From NCBI GenBank assembly GCA_017455685.1, contig JAFSZH010000020.1, positions 1-58,100 of the forward strand: DNA of 58,100 nucleotides, given 5' to 3'. Position numbers and translations under genes: made by a program. The DNA comes from Oscillospiraceae bacterium (lineage in GTDB: Bacteria > Bacillota > Clostridia > Oscillospirales > Oscillospiraceae). Of this stretch, positions 15,694 to 24,276 are shown piece after piece. Position 1 is the stretch's first letter. The number at the start of each line of letters is the position of its first letter. The notes below the pieces were generated by a model. The model saw nothing but the letters and a program-made list of their open reading frames with translations. It had not been told where the DNA came from and made no database searches.

Positions 15694-17031
15694 ATGAAAA
15701 AAAACCTTGCGCTGATCCTTGCTCTGTGCATGATCTTCACGCTGGTCGCCTGCGGCGGCTCCAAGACTACCGCCCCCGCTGCCACCCAGGCTCCCACTGC
15801 GGCCCCTGCTGAGGCTCCCGCTGCGGCCCCTGCCGAGCCCGCTGCCGAGAAGGTCACCATTTCCCTGTGGACCTACCCCATCGGCAAGTGGACCGATGAG
15901 GCGACTGTGAAGGGCTTTATCGCCGACTTCAACGCCATTTACCCCGACATCATCGTGAACGTGGAGTATCTTGACTACACCAACGGTGACGACAAGGTCA
16001 ACACCGCTATCGAGGGCGGCAACGCTCCCGACGTCGTCATGGAAGGCCCCGAGCGTCTGATCGCCAACTGGGGTGCCAAGGGTCTGATGCTCGATCTGGC
16101 CGATATGGTCCCCGCCGGCACCTACGCCGGTGTCCTCGGCTCCTGCACCAGCGCCAACGGCGCCGTGTATGAGCTGCCCGTCTGCATGACCGCCCACTGC
16201 ATGGCCATCAACAAGGACGTCTTTGAAGAGGCCGGCGCTCTGCAGTACATCGACCTGGAAAACCACACCTGGACCACTGAGGACTTCTTCAAGGCTGTTC
16301 AGGCCGTCTATGACGCCGGCTACCCCTACGTGGGCACCATCTACTGCGGCGGCCAGGGCGGCGACCAGGGCACCCGCGCCCTCGTGACCAATCTGCACGG
16401 CGGCACCTATGCCAACACCGAGCACACCCAGTACACCTATGCCTCTGAAGTGAACGCCAAGGCTCTGTCCGAGCTCTGCGCTCAGGACGGCATCACTTTC
16501 GATCCCTCCATCGTTGCCAGCGACGAAATCCAGAACTTCGTGAACGGCACCTTCCAGATGGCTTTCTGCTGGAACGCCACCCAGGAAGTCAACAATGCCG
16601 ATGCTCTCGGCTTCGATGCGTTCCCCATGGCCTTCCCCGCTGAGGACGGCGTTGCCAGCCTGCAGGGCGGCATTTGGGGCTACGGCATCTTCGACAACAA
16701 GGACGAGGCCCGCGCTGAGGCTGCCAAGACCTTCCTCCGCTACCTGACCGAGGACGACGCGGTGTACGCCAAGGTCGTCGAAGCCACCAACTTCCAGCCC
16801 GTCCGCGAGGTTGCCGGCGTCTACGAGGGCAACGAGCTCATGGCTGAGTACGCTCTGATGAACCCCATGATGGGTGACTACTACCAGATCACCAAGGGCT
16901 GGACCACCGCCCGTACCGAGTGGTGGAACATGCTGCAGCGCGTCGGTGAGTCTGACGGCACTGTGGAGACCATCCTCAACGAGATGCAGGCCGCCCAGGA
17001 CGCTGCCAACGCTGCGGCCGCTGCCGAATAA
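15694..17031 (+). CDS. Sugar ABC transporter substrate-binding lipoprotein (probable sialic acid binding)
   Basis: A 445-residue lipoprotein. The start at 15694 follows AGGAGG by 7 bases and gives a normal signal (MKKNLALILALC) with lipobox LVAC at about residues 17-20. A low-complexity Ala/Pro/Glu linker (about 25-48) leads into a MalE-type (cluster B, CUT1) binding domain starting at VTISLWTYPIGKW. It captures the substrate outside the membrane and hands it to the two permeases that follow. Gene content suggests sialic acid, as in the SAT-type CUT1 systems; the sequence alone does not prove the ligand. A hairpin with T-run after the stop probably trims the permease mRNA relative to this gene. 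Confidence 0.85.
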   Translation: MKKNLALILALCMIFTLVACGGSKTTAPAATQAPTAAPAEAPAAAPAEPAAEKVTISLWTYPIGKWTDEATVKGFIADFNAIYPDIIVNVEYLDYTNGDDKVNTAIEGGNAPDVVMEGPERLIANWGAKGLMLDLADMVPAGTYAGVLGSCTSANGAVYELPVCMTAHCMAINKDVFEEAGALQYIDLENHTWTTEDFFKAVQAVYDAGYPYVGTIYCGGQGGDQGTRALVTNLHGGTYANTEHTQYTYASEVNAKALSELCAQDGITFDPSIVASDEIQNFVNGTFQMAFCWNATQEVNNADALGFDAFPMAFPAEDGVASLQGGIWGYGIFDNKDEARAEAAKTFLRYLTEDDAVYAKVVEATNFQPVREVAGVYEGNELMAEYALMNPMMGDYYQITKGWTTARTEWWNMLQRVGESDGTVETILNEMQAAQDAANAAAAAE

Positions 17032-17063
17032 TCTCTCCGCCTGAGAAACCAAATCCATAAGCA

Positions 17064-17104
17064 CGCCCCTTTCCTCTCCTCCGGGCGAGGAGAGGGGCGG
17101 TTTT
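17064..17104 (+). terminator. Partial terminator/attenuator between binding protein and permeases
   Basis: Interrupted stem of GCCCC and CTCTCCTC with GAGGAGAG and GGGGC (17064-17081 with 17087-17100), followed by TTTT. Such hairpins commonly make the binding protein more abundant than its permeases. Confidence 0.65.
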
Positions 17105-17171
17105 CTTTCACCGGCGAACAGCAGCGTCTTCCATGACGCCGCCGGCATCCTGACATCCGGGAGGACTGGTT

Positions 17172-18080
17172 ATGCCATCCAATACACAAGCAAAGAGACT
17201 CATCTCCCGCCGCCTTGTCATGCAGGAGAACGTGGCGGCCTATCTGTTTCTCCTTCCGTTCCTGCTCTTCTTCGTGGGCTTCGTGCTCTACCCCATGTTC
17301 ATGTGCGTCTATACCAGCTTCTTCGACGCCACCATGGGGCGGGAGGACATCTTCGTCGGCTTCAGAAACTATAAGGAGCTGTTCAGCGATCCCGTGTTCT
17401 GGGTCGCGCTGAAAAACACCGCCATCATCGTGGTGGTCTCCGTGCCCATCACCTGTGCTTTCTCCCTGTGGGTGGCCTCCGCCATCAGCAGGATGCCCGT
17501 GGCGGCTACCTCCGCGTTCCGCTGCATCTTCTACCTGCCTGTGGTCACCGGCTCCGTGGCCGTCACCATGGTCTGGAAGTGGATGTTCAACAATTACTAC
17601 GGCATATTCAATTACCTGGGCCAGAGCGCCGGGCTGATCGACAAGCCCATCAACTGGCTGGGTGATCCCAAATATGCGCTTGGCTGCATCATTCTGATCC
17701 TGCTGACCACTTCCGTAGGACAGCCCATCGTGCTGTACGTCTCCGCCCTGGACAACGTGGACAAGTCCCTGGTGGAAGCGGCCGAGGTGGACGGCGCCAC
17801 GCCTCTCCAGGCTTTCTGGAAGGTCAAGTGGCCTCAGATGATGCCCACGACTCTTTACATTCTGGTCATCACCACCATCAACTCCTTCCAGTGCTTCGCG
17901 CTGATCCAGCTGCTTACCTCGGGCGGCCCGCGGAATTCCACGATGACCATCATGTACTATATTTACTACAATGCCTTCAAGCTGTACCGCTACGGCTACG
18001 GCAACGCCATGGGCGTGATCCTGGCCATCATCATCGCGATCCTTTCGGCCGTGCAGTTCCGCCTCGGACAGGAAAAGTAA
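17172..18080 (+). CDS. Carbohydrate ABC transporter permease (MalF-like)
   Basis: A 302-residue inner-membrane permease with six hydrophobic segments, the first at about 22-45 (AYLFLLPFLLFF). The cytoplasmic EAA loop is clear: EAAEVDGATPLQAFWKVKWP near residue 200, where the ATPase docks. GGGAGG precedes the ATG. With the next permease it forms a CUT1 heterodimer for the binding protein at 15694. No ATP-binding subunit is encoded here; CUT1 systems often share one MsmK-type ATPase encoded elsewhere. Confidence 0.88.
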   Translation: MPSNTQAKRLISRRLVMQENVAAYLFLLPFLLFFVGFVLYPMFMCVYTSFFDATMGREDIFVGFRNYKELFSDPVFWVALKNTAIIVVVSVPITCAFSLWVASAISRMPVAATSAFRCIFYLPVVTGSVAVTMVWKWMFNNYYGIFNYLGQSAGLIDKPINWLGDPKYALGCIILILLTTSVGQPIVLYVSALDNVDKSLVEAAEVDGATPLQAFWKVKWPQMMPTTLYILVITTINSFQCFALIQLLTSGGPRNSTMTIMYYIYYNAFKLYRYGYGNAMGVILAIIIAILSAVQFRLGQEK

Positions 18081-18095
18081 GGGGGAGGAAAAGAC

Positions 18096-18983
18096 ATGAA
18101 TAATCAATACACGAGGAAAAGCCGGATCTATTACGCCTTTACCTTCACGCTGATCTTCCTCATCGCGCTCACGTTCCTGTTCCCCCTCTACTGGATCATC
18201 ACGGGCTCCTTCAAGATCAAGAAGGAGATCCTCTCCGCCACGCCCGTGTGGTTCCCCTCCGAGTGGGTCACCACCAACTACGCCAACCTGCTGGCCAAGC
18301 GCTCCGCGCCGCTCTTTGAGATCGGCAGCTTCGTAGGTCCCACCATCCCCGGCGCCCTCCGCTGGCTGCTCAACACCGTGTTCATGTCCGCCGTGGCCAT
18401 GCTGCTCACCTGCTTCACCGCCTCCATGGCCGGCTACGCCCTGGCGAAAAAGCGGTTTTTCGGGCGCACCATCCTGTTCTCCCTGATCGTGGCCGCCATG
18501 GCCCTGCCCAAGCAGGTCATCCTGATCCCCCTGCTGCGGGAAATGTCTTCCCTGAATCTGTACGACACCATCTGGGCGGCCATCATCCCGGTGGTGGGCT
18601 GGCCATTCGGCGTGTTCCTCATCAAGCAGTTTGCCGAGGGCATACCGACTGAAATGGTGGAGGCATGCCGTATCGACGGCGCCAGCGAGTGGCGGACCTT
18701 CACGGACGTCATGTTCCCCATGATCAAGCCCGGCGTGGGCGCCTGTGCGATCTTCACCTTCATCAACAGCTGGAACGACTACTTCATGCAGTTGATCATG
18801 CTCACCAGCACCAAGAATCTGACGATCTCTCTGGGCATCGCCACCATGCAGGGCGAGAACTCCACTGACTTCGGTCTGATCATGGCCGGTTCCGCCCTGG
18901 CCTCCGTGCCTATCATCATCGTGTTCCTGATCTTCCAGAAGTACTTTACCAAGGGCATCACCATGGGTGCCGTCAAGGGGTAA
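18096..18983 (+). CDS. Carbohydrate ABC transporter permease (MalG-like)
   Basis: A 295-residue permease with about six membrane helices and the EAA loop EACRIDGASEWRTFTDVMFP near residue 187. It starts behind GGGGGAGG, 15 bases after the first permease, and ends just before the YhcH-type gene (4-base gap). It is the second half of the CUT1 transmembrane pair and lacks its own ATPase gene in this operon. Confidence 0.88.
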   Translation: MNNQYTRKSRIYYAFTFTLIFLIALTFLFPLYWIITGSFKIKKEILSATPVWFPSEWVTTNYANLLAKRSAPLFEIGSFVGPTIPGALRWLLNTVFMSAVAMLLTCFTASMAGYALAKKRFFGRTILFSLIVAAMALPKQVILIPLLREMSSLNLYDTIWAAIIPVVGWPFGVFLIKQFAEGIPTEMVEACRIDGASEWRTFTDVMFPMIKPGVGACAIFTFINSWNDYFMQLIMLTSTKNLTISLGIATMQGENSTDFGLIMAGSALASVPIIIVFLIFQKYFTKGITMGAVKG

Positions 18984-18987
18984 GGAT

Positions 18988-19440
18988 ATGATCTTTGCCA
19001 AAATCGAAGATGCCCCGCTCTACCGGGGCATCCATCCCCGGCTGGACCGGGCTCTGGCACTGCTCACGGAGGAAAAGCTTTCCTCTTTCGGCACGGAAAA
19101 GACTGCGATAGAGGGTGAGTCGCTGTTCGTCACCCGCTTCGATCTGGTTTCCTCGGCGGAGGAGGACCGGCCCTTTGAGTCCCACCGGAAGTATCTGGAT
19201 CTGTTCGTGTGCATTGCCGGCCGGGAACGGGTGGATCTGGCCGAGCCGGAGGAGCTGGAGGAATTCACCCACCGGGATGACTACTGGGGCTATCACGGCC
19301 GGGCCGGGCAGAGCGTGGTGCTCACCCCCGGTCACTTTCTTGTGCTCTTCCCTTCTGACGGCCACCGGCCCGGCGGAGCGGTGGAGCAGCCCGAGAACTT
19401 TTCCCGGCTCGTATTCAAAATCCAATTCGAGGAGAACTGA
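18988..19440 (+). CDS. YhcH/YjgK/YiaL family protein (NanQ-like, sialic acid anomerase candidate)
   Basis: A 150-residue DUF386 beta-barrel protein. ATG 18988 gives the family N-terminus MIFAKIED; an upstream ATG at 18967 lies inside the permease gene. The core FESHRKYLDLFVCIAGRE and the late LVFKIQF are typical, with the conserved His, Lys and Glu residues of the metal site present. E. coli NanQ (YhcH), from the nan operon, has been described as speeding anomerisation of N-acetylneuraminate so the lyase gets its preferred form. Its position directly before nanA (adjacent, no gap) fits that role. Confidence 0.82.
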   Translation: MIFAKIEDAPLYRGIHPRLDRALALLTEEKLSSFGTEKTAIEGESLFVTRFDLVSSAEEDRPFESHRKYLDLFVCIAGRERVDLAEPEELEEFTHRDDYWGYHGRAGQSVVLTPGHFLVLFPSDGHRPGGAVEQPENFSRLVFKIQFEEN

Positions 19441-20349
19441 ATGAAAGACTTGAAAAAATATCAGGGGATTTTCCCCGCGTTCTACGCCTGTTATGACGAG
19501 AACGGCGCCGTCTCCCCCGAACGGGTCCGCGCCCTGACCGAGTATCTGATCGGCAAGGGCGTGACGGGACTGTACGTGGGCGGCTCCTCGGGCGAGTGCA
19601 TTTATCAGTCCGTGGCCGAGCGGAAGCTGCTGCTGGAAAACGTGATGGCCGTGGCCAAAGGCCGCATCGTCATCATCGCCCACGTGGCCTGCAACAACAC
19701 CGCCGACAGCCGGGAGCTGGCAGCCCACGCCGAGAGTCTGGGCGTGGACGCCATCGCGGCCATCCCGCCGATTTACTTCCACCTGCCCCCCTACGGCGTC
19801 GCCCAATACTGGAACGACATTTCCGACGCAGCCCCCAACACGGACTTCATTATCTACAACATCCCCCAGCTGGCCGGTGTGGCTCTCAGCAGCGCCCTGC
19901 TGCGGGAGATGCTGAAAAATCCCCGGGTCATCGGCGTGAAGAACTCCTCCATGCCCGTCCAGGACATTGAGATGTGGCGCGACGAGGGCGCGGTGGTCTT
20001 CAACGGGCCGGACGAGCAGTTGCTCTCGGGTCTGGCGGCCGGCGCCATCGGCGGTATCGGCGGCACCTACGGCGTGATGCCGGAGCTGTATCTGAAGATC
20101 TATTCTCTGGTCCAGCAGGGTGAGATCGCCAAAGCCCGGGAGATCCAGGATGAATGCTGCCACGTGATCTACAAGATGTGCTCCGGCAAGGGCAACATGT
20201 ACGCCGTCATCAAGGCGATCCTCCTCCGCCGGGGCGCTCCGGACATCGGCAGCGTCCGCGCGCCGCTGACGCCGATCCAGCCGGAAGACCTGGCCATGGT
20301 GGAAGAAACTGCCCGGTGGATCGATTCCCTCATCGAAAAGTACTGCTGA
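19441..20349 (+). CDS. nanA: N-acetylneuraminate lyase
   Basis: A 302-residue class I aldolase of the DapA/NanA family. Key residues can be read: the carboxylate loop GGSSGE at 47-52, Tyr139 in IIYNIP, and Schiff-base Lys167 in GVKNSS, matching Tyr137/Lys165 of the E. coli enzyme. It cleaves N-acetylneuraminate to ManNAc and pyruvate in the cytosol. A dihydrodipicolinate synthase is possible for the fold, but the SIS-type regulator, YhcH, epimerase and NagA neighbours support the lyase. The start directly follows the stop of the upstream gene, with GGAG inside that gene. Confidence 0.88.
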   Translation: MKDLKKYQGIFPAFYACYDENGAVSPERVRALTEYLIGKGVTGLYVGGSSGECIYQSVAERKLLLENVMAVAKGRIVIIAHVACNNTADSRELAAHAESLGVDAIAAIPPIYFHLPPYGVAQYWNDISDAAPNTDFIIYNIPQLAGVALSSALLREMLKNPRVIGVKNSSMPVQDIEMWRDEGAVVFNGPDEQLLSGLAAGAIGGIGGTYGVMPELYLKIYSLVQQGEIAKAREIQDECCHVIYKMCSGKGNMYAVIKAILLRRGAPDIGSVRAPLTPIQPEDLAMVEETARWIDSLIEKYC

Positions 20350-20378
20350 CAAGGGTCCCGAAGGATCGAGGATGGATT

Positions 20379-21752
20379 ATGAATTATCTTGGTATCTCTT
20401 TTGACTATCAGAACAAGCCCTCGCTGGAGCCGGAGTTCATCCCCTTTGGCGTGTGGGCGGTAGCGTTCTTAAAGGACGCCCGCAGACCGTTCCGCGTGGC
20501 GCTGGAGCGAGAGAAGGGACTGGTGTCCGTTTTCTCCTCCTTCCTGCGCGGCGAGGAGTACGCCGAGGCCAATCTGCGCTTCATGGAGCGGTACGTGAAG
20601 TTCCTGCTCTGGAGCGTAGGCGGCTGGAAGGTGACCATTTGCGGCTGTGAGGAAACGGCGGAAAAACTCCGGGACATCTACCGTCCCGGCGGCAAACGGG
20701 ATTTTGACGTCAACTTTGCCTTTGACATTTTCGAGCGTCCCTTTGAGCTGGTGATCTGCAGGCCGGAGGACTTTCCCCAAGCCAACGAGCAGAGCAAGGC
20801 CATCGGCGGCCATCTGGAAGGCTGCCGTATCGGCTTCGACGCCGGTGGTTCCGACCGGAAGGTCTCCGCGGTCATCGACGGCGTGAGCGTCTATTCCGAG
20901 GAGGTCGTCTGGTTCCCGAAGCAGTCCGCCGACCCCACCTATCAGTACAACGGCATCGTGGAGGCTTTCAAGACCGCCGCGTCCAAAATGCCTCGCGTGG
21001 ACGCCATCGGCGTCTCCTCCGCCGGTACCTTCGTGGGCAACAGCCCCATGGTTTCCTCCCTGTTCATCAAGGTCCCCCGAGAGCGCCGAGAAGAGGTCAA
21101 GACCGTGTATGACCGTGCGGCCAAAGAGATCGGGGACGTGCCCATTGTTGTGGCCAACGACGGGGACGTGACCGCTCTGGCCGGGGCCATGAGCCTGGAA
21201 TCCGGCTCCATCATGGGCATCGCCATGGGCACCAGCGAGGCTGCGGGCTACGTGAACGCCGAGGGCAAGATCCTGGGCTGGTTCAACGAGCTGGCCTTTG
21301 CCCCCGTGGATCTGCAGGACAACGCCACCCGGGACGAGTGGTCCGGGGAACTGGGCGTGGGCTGCAAGTACTTCTCCCAGGACGCGGTGATCCGTCTGGC
21401 TCCCCGGGTGGGCATCGAGCTGAGCGAGGAGCTGAGCCTGGCGGAGAAGCTCAAGGCCGTGCAGCAGCTGGCCGAATCCGGCCACGAGGGCGCCCGGGAG
21501 ATCTTCGTGAACATCGGCACGTATCTTGCCCATACTCTTTCCCTGTATGCCCGGTTTTACGAGCTGCGCTATCTGCTGGTGCTGGGGCGCGTGGCCTCCG
21601 GCGTGGGCGGCGATCTGCTGATCGCCGAGTGCAACCGGGTCCTGCGGGAGGAATACCCGACGCTGGCCGATCAGATCGCCGTCATGCTGCCGGATGAAAA
21701 AGCCCGCCGCGTGGGACAGAGCATCGCCGCGGCCAGTCTGCCCGAGGTGTAA
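20379..21752 (+). CDS. ROK-like (ASKHA) sugar kinase with extra N-terminal domain
   Basis: A 457-residue protein. I start it at ATG 20379 (MNYLGISFDY), 29 bases after nanA; earlier in-frame codons lie inside nanA. Residues 1-145 are an unrecognised domain. From 150 the ASKHA fold begins: phosphate-1 loop GFDAGGSDRK (152-161), catalytic-type Asp261 in ANDGDVTALAG, and adenosine region GIAMGTSEAAG (280-290). The ROK zinc-finger Cys motif is not seen. In context it should phosphorylate GlcNAc (after the AGE epimerase) or ManNAc. Proteins of this shape are usually just called ROK family; the substrate is inferred from the operon only. Confidence 0.72.
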   Translation: MNYLGISFDYQNKPSLEPEFIPFGVWAVAFLKDARRPFRVALEREKGLVSVFSSFLRGEEYAEANLRFMERYVKFLLWSVGGWKVTICGCEETAEKLRDIYRPGGKRDFDVNFAFDIFERPFELVICRPEDFPQANEQSKAIGGHLEGCRIGFDAGGSDRKVSAVIDGVSVYSEEVVWFPKQSADPTYQYNGIVEAFKTAASKMPRVDAIGVSSAGTFVGNSPMVSSLFIKVPRERREEVKTVYDRAAKEIGDVPIVVANDGDVTALAGAMSLESGSIMGIAMGTSEAAGYVNAEGKILGWFNELAFAPVDLQDNATRDEWSGELGVGCKYFSQDAVIRLAPRVGIELSEELSLAEKLKAVQQLAESGHEGAREIFVNIGTYLAHTLSLYARFYELRYLLVLGRVASGVGGDLLIAECNRVLREEYPTLADQIAVMLPDEKARRVGQSIAAASLPEV

Positions 21753-21755
21753 AAA

Positions 21756-22877
21756 ATGCTGTTTACAAACGGACTGATCTTTCTGCCCGACCGAGGCTTC
21801 GTCCGGGGCGGCTTTGCTGTAGAGGGCGGACGCTTCACCGAAGTATTCACCGATGAGCGGATGGGCGGCCGGGATCTGGGCGGCGCGCTGGTACTGCCGG
21901 GTCTGGTGGACGTCCACACCCACGGCGCCATGGGCGCCGACTTCTCCGACGGCGATGCGGACGGGCTCAGGCGTATGGCGGCCTATCTGGCCCAAAATGG
22001 CATCACCAGCTTCGCCCCCGCCTCCATGACCCTGCCCTACGAGACCCTGGCCGCCGCTTTTGAAACGGCGGTGGAGCTCTCGGAAAACCTTCCCCGGGGC
22101 TGCGCCCGGCCCATGGGCATCCACATGGAGGGGCCCTTCTTCTCCGAGAAGAAAAAGGGCGCCCAGAACGGCGCTTACCTTCGGCTGCCGGACTATGAGG
22201 CGTTCCGGGTGCTTTATGAGAAGAGCCGGGGCTTGCTGCGGATCGTGGACGTGGCCCCGGAGCTGGAGGGTGCGGCGGACTTCGCCCGCAGAGCCTCCGA
22301 GCTCTGCACCGTGTCCGTGGCCCACACCGACGCCGATTATGAGCAGACCCGGGCCGTGTACGACGCGGGCGCCGCGCATCTGACCCATCTCTACAATGCC
22401 ATGCCCCCCATCCACCACCGGAAGCCCGGCGTGATCGGGGCGGCCTCTGAGAGAGAAAACGTCATTGCGGAGCTGATCTGTGACGGACTGCACGTCCATC
22501 CCAGCTCCGTACGGATGGCCTTCAAGCTCTTCCCGGGGCGGATCTGCCTGATCTCCGACTCACTGCGCTGCTGCGGCATGCCCGACGGCGAATACGAGCT
22601 GGGCGGGCAGACGGTGTATCTCAGCGGCGGCGTGGCCCGGCTCGCCGACGGCACCATCGCCGGAGCTGCCTCCAACCTATTCCGCGACCTGCACAATGCC
22701 GTCGCTTTCGGCATCCCCGCCGAAACAGCGGTCCTGGCCGCCACGCTGACCCCCGCCCGGGAGATCGGCCGGGCTGACGAGATCGGCTCTCTGGAGACCG
22801 GCAAGCTGGCGGATTTCCTCGTATGCGACGGGGAACTGAACCTGCTGGAGGTATGGCTGGGCGGCGAAAAACTGTAA
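21756..22877 (+). CDS. nagA: N-acetylglucosamine-6-phosphate deacetylase
   Basis: A 373-residue amidohydrolase that turns GlcNAc-6-P into glucosamine-6-P and acetate. Motifs in order: VDVHTHG (His54, His56), the metal Glu125 in HMEGPFF, THLYNAM with His, LICDGLHVHP, and ISDS with the catalytic Asp. The start follows GAGGTG and lies 3 bases after the kinase stop. It closes the operon and is followed by a strong bidirectional terminator. The next enzyme, NagB, is not in the window. Confidence 0.9.
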   Translation: MLFTNGLIFLPDRGFVRGGFAVEGGRFTEVFTDERMGGRDLGGALVLPGLVDVHTHGAMGADFSDGDADGLRRMAAYLAQNGITSFAPASMTLPYETLAAAFETAVELSENLPRGCARPMGIHMEGPFFSEKKKGAQNGAYLRLPDYEAFRVLYEKSRGLLRIVDVAPELEGAADFARRASELCTVSVAHTDADYEQTRAVYDAGAAHLTHLYNAMPPIHHRKPGVIGAASERENVIAELICDGLHVHPSSVRMAFKLFPGRICLISDSLRCCGMPDGEYELGGQTVYLSGGVARLADGTIAGAASNLFRDLHNAVAFGIPAETAVLAATLTPAREIGRADEIGSLETGKLADFLVCDGELNLLEVWLGGEKL

Positions 22878-22900
22878 ATCCCGACGTTCAAAAATATGGA

Positions 22901-22934
22901 AAAGCCGCGGTTCCAATCGGAACCGCGGCTTTTT
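22901..22934. terminator. Terminator after nagA
   Basis: Perfect 14-bp stem, 22901-22914 with 22919-22932, AATC loop, T-run after it on plus and A-rich before it, so it could work on both strands. Confidence 0.93.
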
Positions 22935-23234
22935 ATACTTTGCGGGAAGACCGTGCCTCCCGGTTTCGGACGGCTGCAAAATCGCTGAGAGTACAGATGT
23001 CCATAACAAGATGGTTTTCATACCCATGATCCTGTCCTGTGAGAAGCGGGAAAACCCATGCCCCGGGGGGGAGCGGCAGTCTGCGGCATGGCGGTCCAGT
23101 CTCTTGTTTTTCCTTAAAAATCAGCAGTTTTGCGTTTAAACCATATTTGAATAATGTGTTGATTCGGGAAGACCAACGGGAAAAGACGGCCGCGGATCCC
23201 GCCGGAACCGCAGCAGCCCGGAACGGCAAACAGA

Positions 23235-23263
23235 TTGACATTGATTCATAATAATACTATAAT
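23235..23263 (+). promoter_or_regulatory. Perfect consensus promoter of the polysaccharide operon
   Basis: TTGACA at 23235-23240, exactly 17 bases, TATAAT at 23258-23263. The first gene starts 115 bases after the -10 box. Confidence 0.9.
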
Positions 23264-23377
23264 AGGTCAAATAATGTTTTGTCGGATCAGGCTCCTGCGC
23301 GAGGGTTTTCCTCTCCTTTTCCGCCGAGAATCCTCCCCCGGGGATCATTCTGCATCAGAAGACGAGGTCATCAAAAA

Positions 23378-24256
23378 ATGCTGGATTCAAAAGAATATAG
23401 CCTTATATTGTCTCCCCGGCATCGTCTGTTTGATCTCCATCTTCAGGAGGCGTTCAGACACCGCGATCTTATTTTTCTTTTCGTCAAGCGCGACTTCGTT
23501 GCGGCGTACAAGCAGACCGTTTTCGGCCCGCTCTGGTTCTTCATCAATCCGATCCTGACGACACTGATCTTTACGGTCATATTCGGCGATCTCGCCGGGC
23601 TCCCCACCCTGGACGCCGCCGGCGGCGCCGCGATTCCCGGATTTCTCTTTTACATGGCCGGCAACATCTGCTGGGGGCTGTTTTCCAGTACTCTGACGTC
23701 CTCGTCCAACGCTTTCCGCAGCAACGCTGGGCTGATGAGCAAGGTCTATTACCCTCGGATCATCTCCCCCGTCGCCTCCGCTCTGTCCCATCTCATCACC
23801 TTCGGGCTGCAGCTGGCGATGTTTTTCGTCCTTTACGCCTTCGTTTTCTTCACCGGACGGGGGGAGCTGGTTTTTACCTGGCGGGTCCTTATGATCCCTT
23901 TGATCGCCCTGCAGATCATGTTCCTGTCCGTGGGCTGCGGGATCCTGATCTCCTCCGTCACCACCAAGTACAGAGACCTGAACATGCTGGTGGGGCTCTT
24001 CGTCCGTTTCTGGCAGTACGCCACGCCGATCATGTACGGTCTGTCTCTCGTTTCTGAAAAGAATTCACGGCTTTTGAAAGTCTATATGCTCAATCCCATG
24101 ACGCCGATCGTAACCTTTTTCCGCTATTCCGCTTTCGGCTCCGGGTATTTCAGCCTGGCGTACTACCTGATCAGTTGGGCCATCACCCTGGCGGTGCTGC
24201 TTTTGGGACTGATCATGTTCAGTCGGATCGAAAGATCCTTCGTCGATACGATCTGA
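23378..24256 (+). CDS. ABC-2 type polysaccharide/teichoic acid exporter permease (Wzm/TagG)
   Basis: A 292-residue membrane protein starting at ATG 23378, with GAGGT about 9 bases upstream; the open frame extends further up but without a ribosome site. It opens with the amphipathic FVKRDFVAAYKQTVFGPLWF typical of Wzm/TagG permeases, followed by about six helices. It forms the channel that moves a lipid-linked glycan across the membrane, powered by the ATPase encoded at 25220. An RgpF-family gene sits between the two exporter genes, which is unusual but keeps all three in one operon. Confidence 0.85.
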   Translation: MLDSKEYSLILSPRHRLFDLHLQEAFRHRDLIFLFVKRDFVAAYKQTVFGPLWFFINPILTTLIFTVIFGDLAGLPTLDAAGGAAIPGFLFYMAGNICWGLFSSTLTSSSNAFRSNAGLMSKVYYPRIISPVASALSHLITFGLQLAMFFVLYAFVFFTGRGELVFTWRVLMIPLIALQIMFLSVGCGILISSVTTKYRDLNMLVGLFVRFWQYATPIMYGLSLVSEKNSRLLKVYMLNPMTPIVTFFRYSAFGSGYFSLAYYLISWAITLAVLLLGLIMFSRIERSFVDTI

Positions 24257-24276
24257 TCGGGAAAGGAGGATTTCCC

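Larger units (their letters stand above)
22878..23377. other. 500-bp intergenic region between sialic acid and polysaccharide loci
   Basis: Holds the nagA terminator (22901-22934), about 300 bases in which I see no gene or repeat, then a perfect consensus promoter (23235-23263) and a ~110-nt leader with GAGGT before the first exporter gene. Short open frames here lack ribosome sites and family features. Confidence 0.65.

Noticed and set aside
15676-17148. 490-residue minus-strand frame over the binding-protein gene
   Set aside because: Gly/Val/Leu-rich shadow with no motifs; the sense gene has a lipobox and a strong ribosome site.
16881-19001. 706-residue minus-strand frame across the two permeases
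   Set aside because: His/Gly/Asp-rich translation typical of antisense of membrane-protein genes; sense genes carry EAA loops.
20154-20378. Longer N-terminus for the ROK-like kinase
   Set aside because: It would overlap nanA by about 200 bases in another frame and has no ribosome site.
20469-22499. 676-residue minus-strand frame across kinase and nagA
   Set aside because: Antisense shadow; sense genes have catalytic motifs and operon spacing.
22940-23234. Small genes in the gap before the polysaccharide operon
   Set aside because: Short frames on both strands lack ribosome sites and plausible composition.
23279-23377. Extended start of the Wzm permease
   Set aside because: The extension is Pro/Arg-rich without family similarity and has no ribosome site; ATG 23378 has GAGGT upstream.
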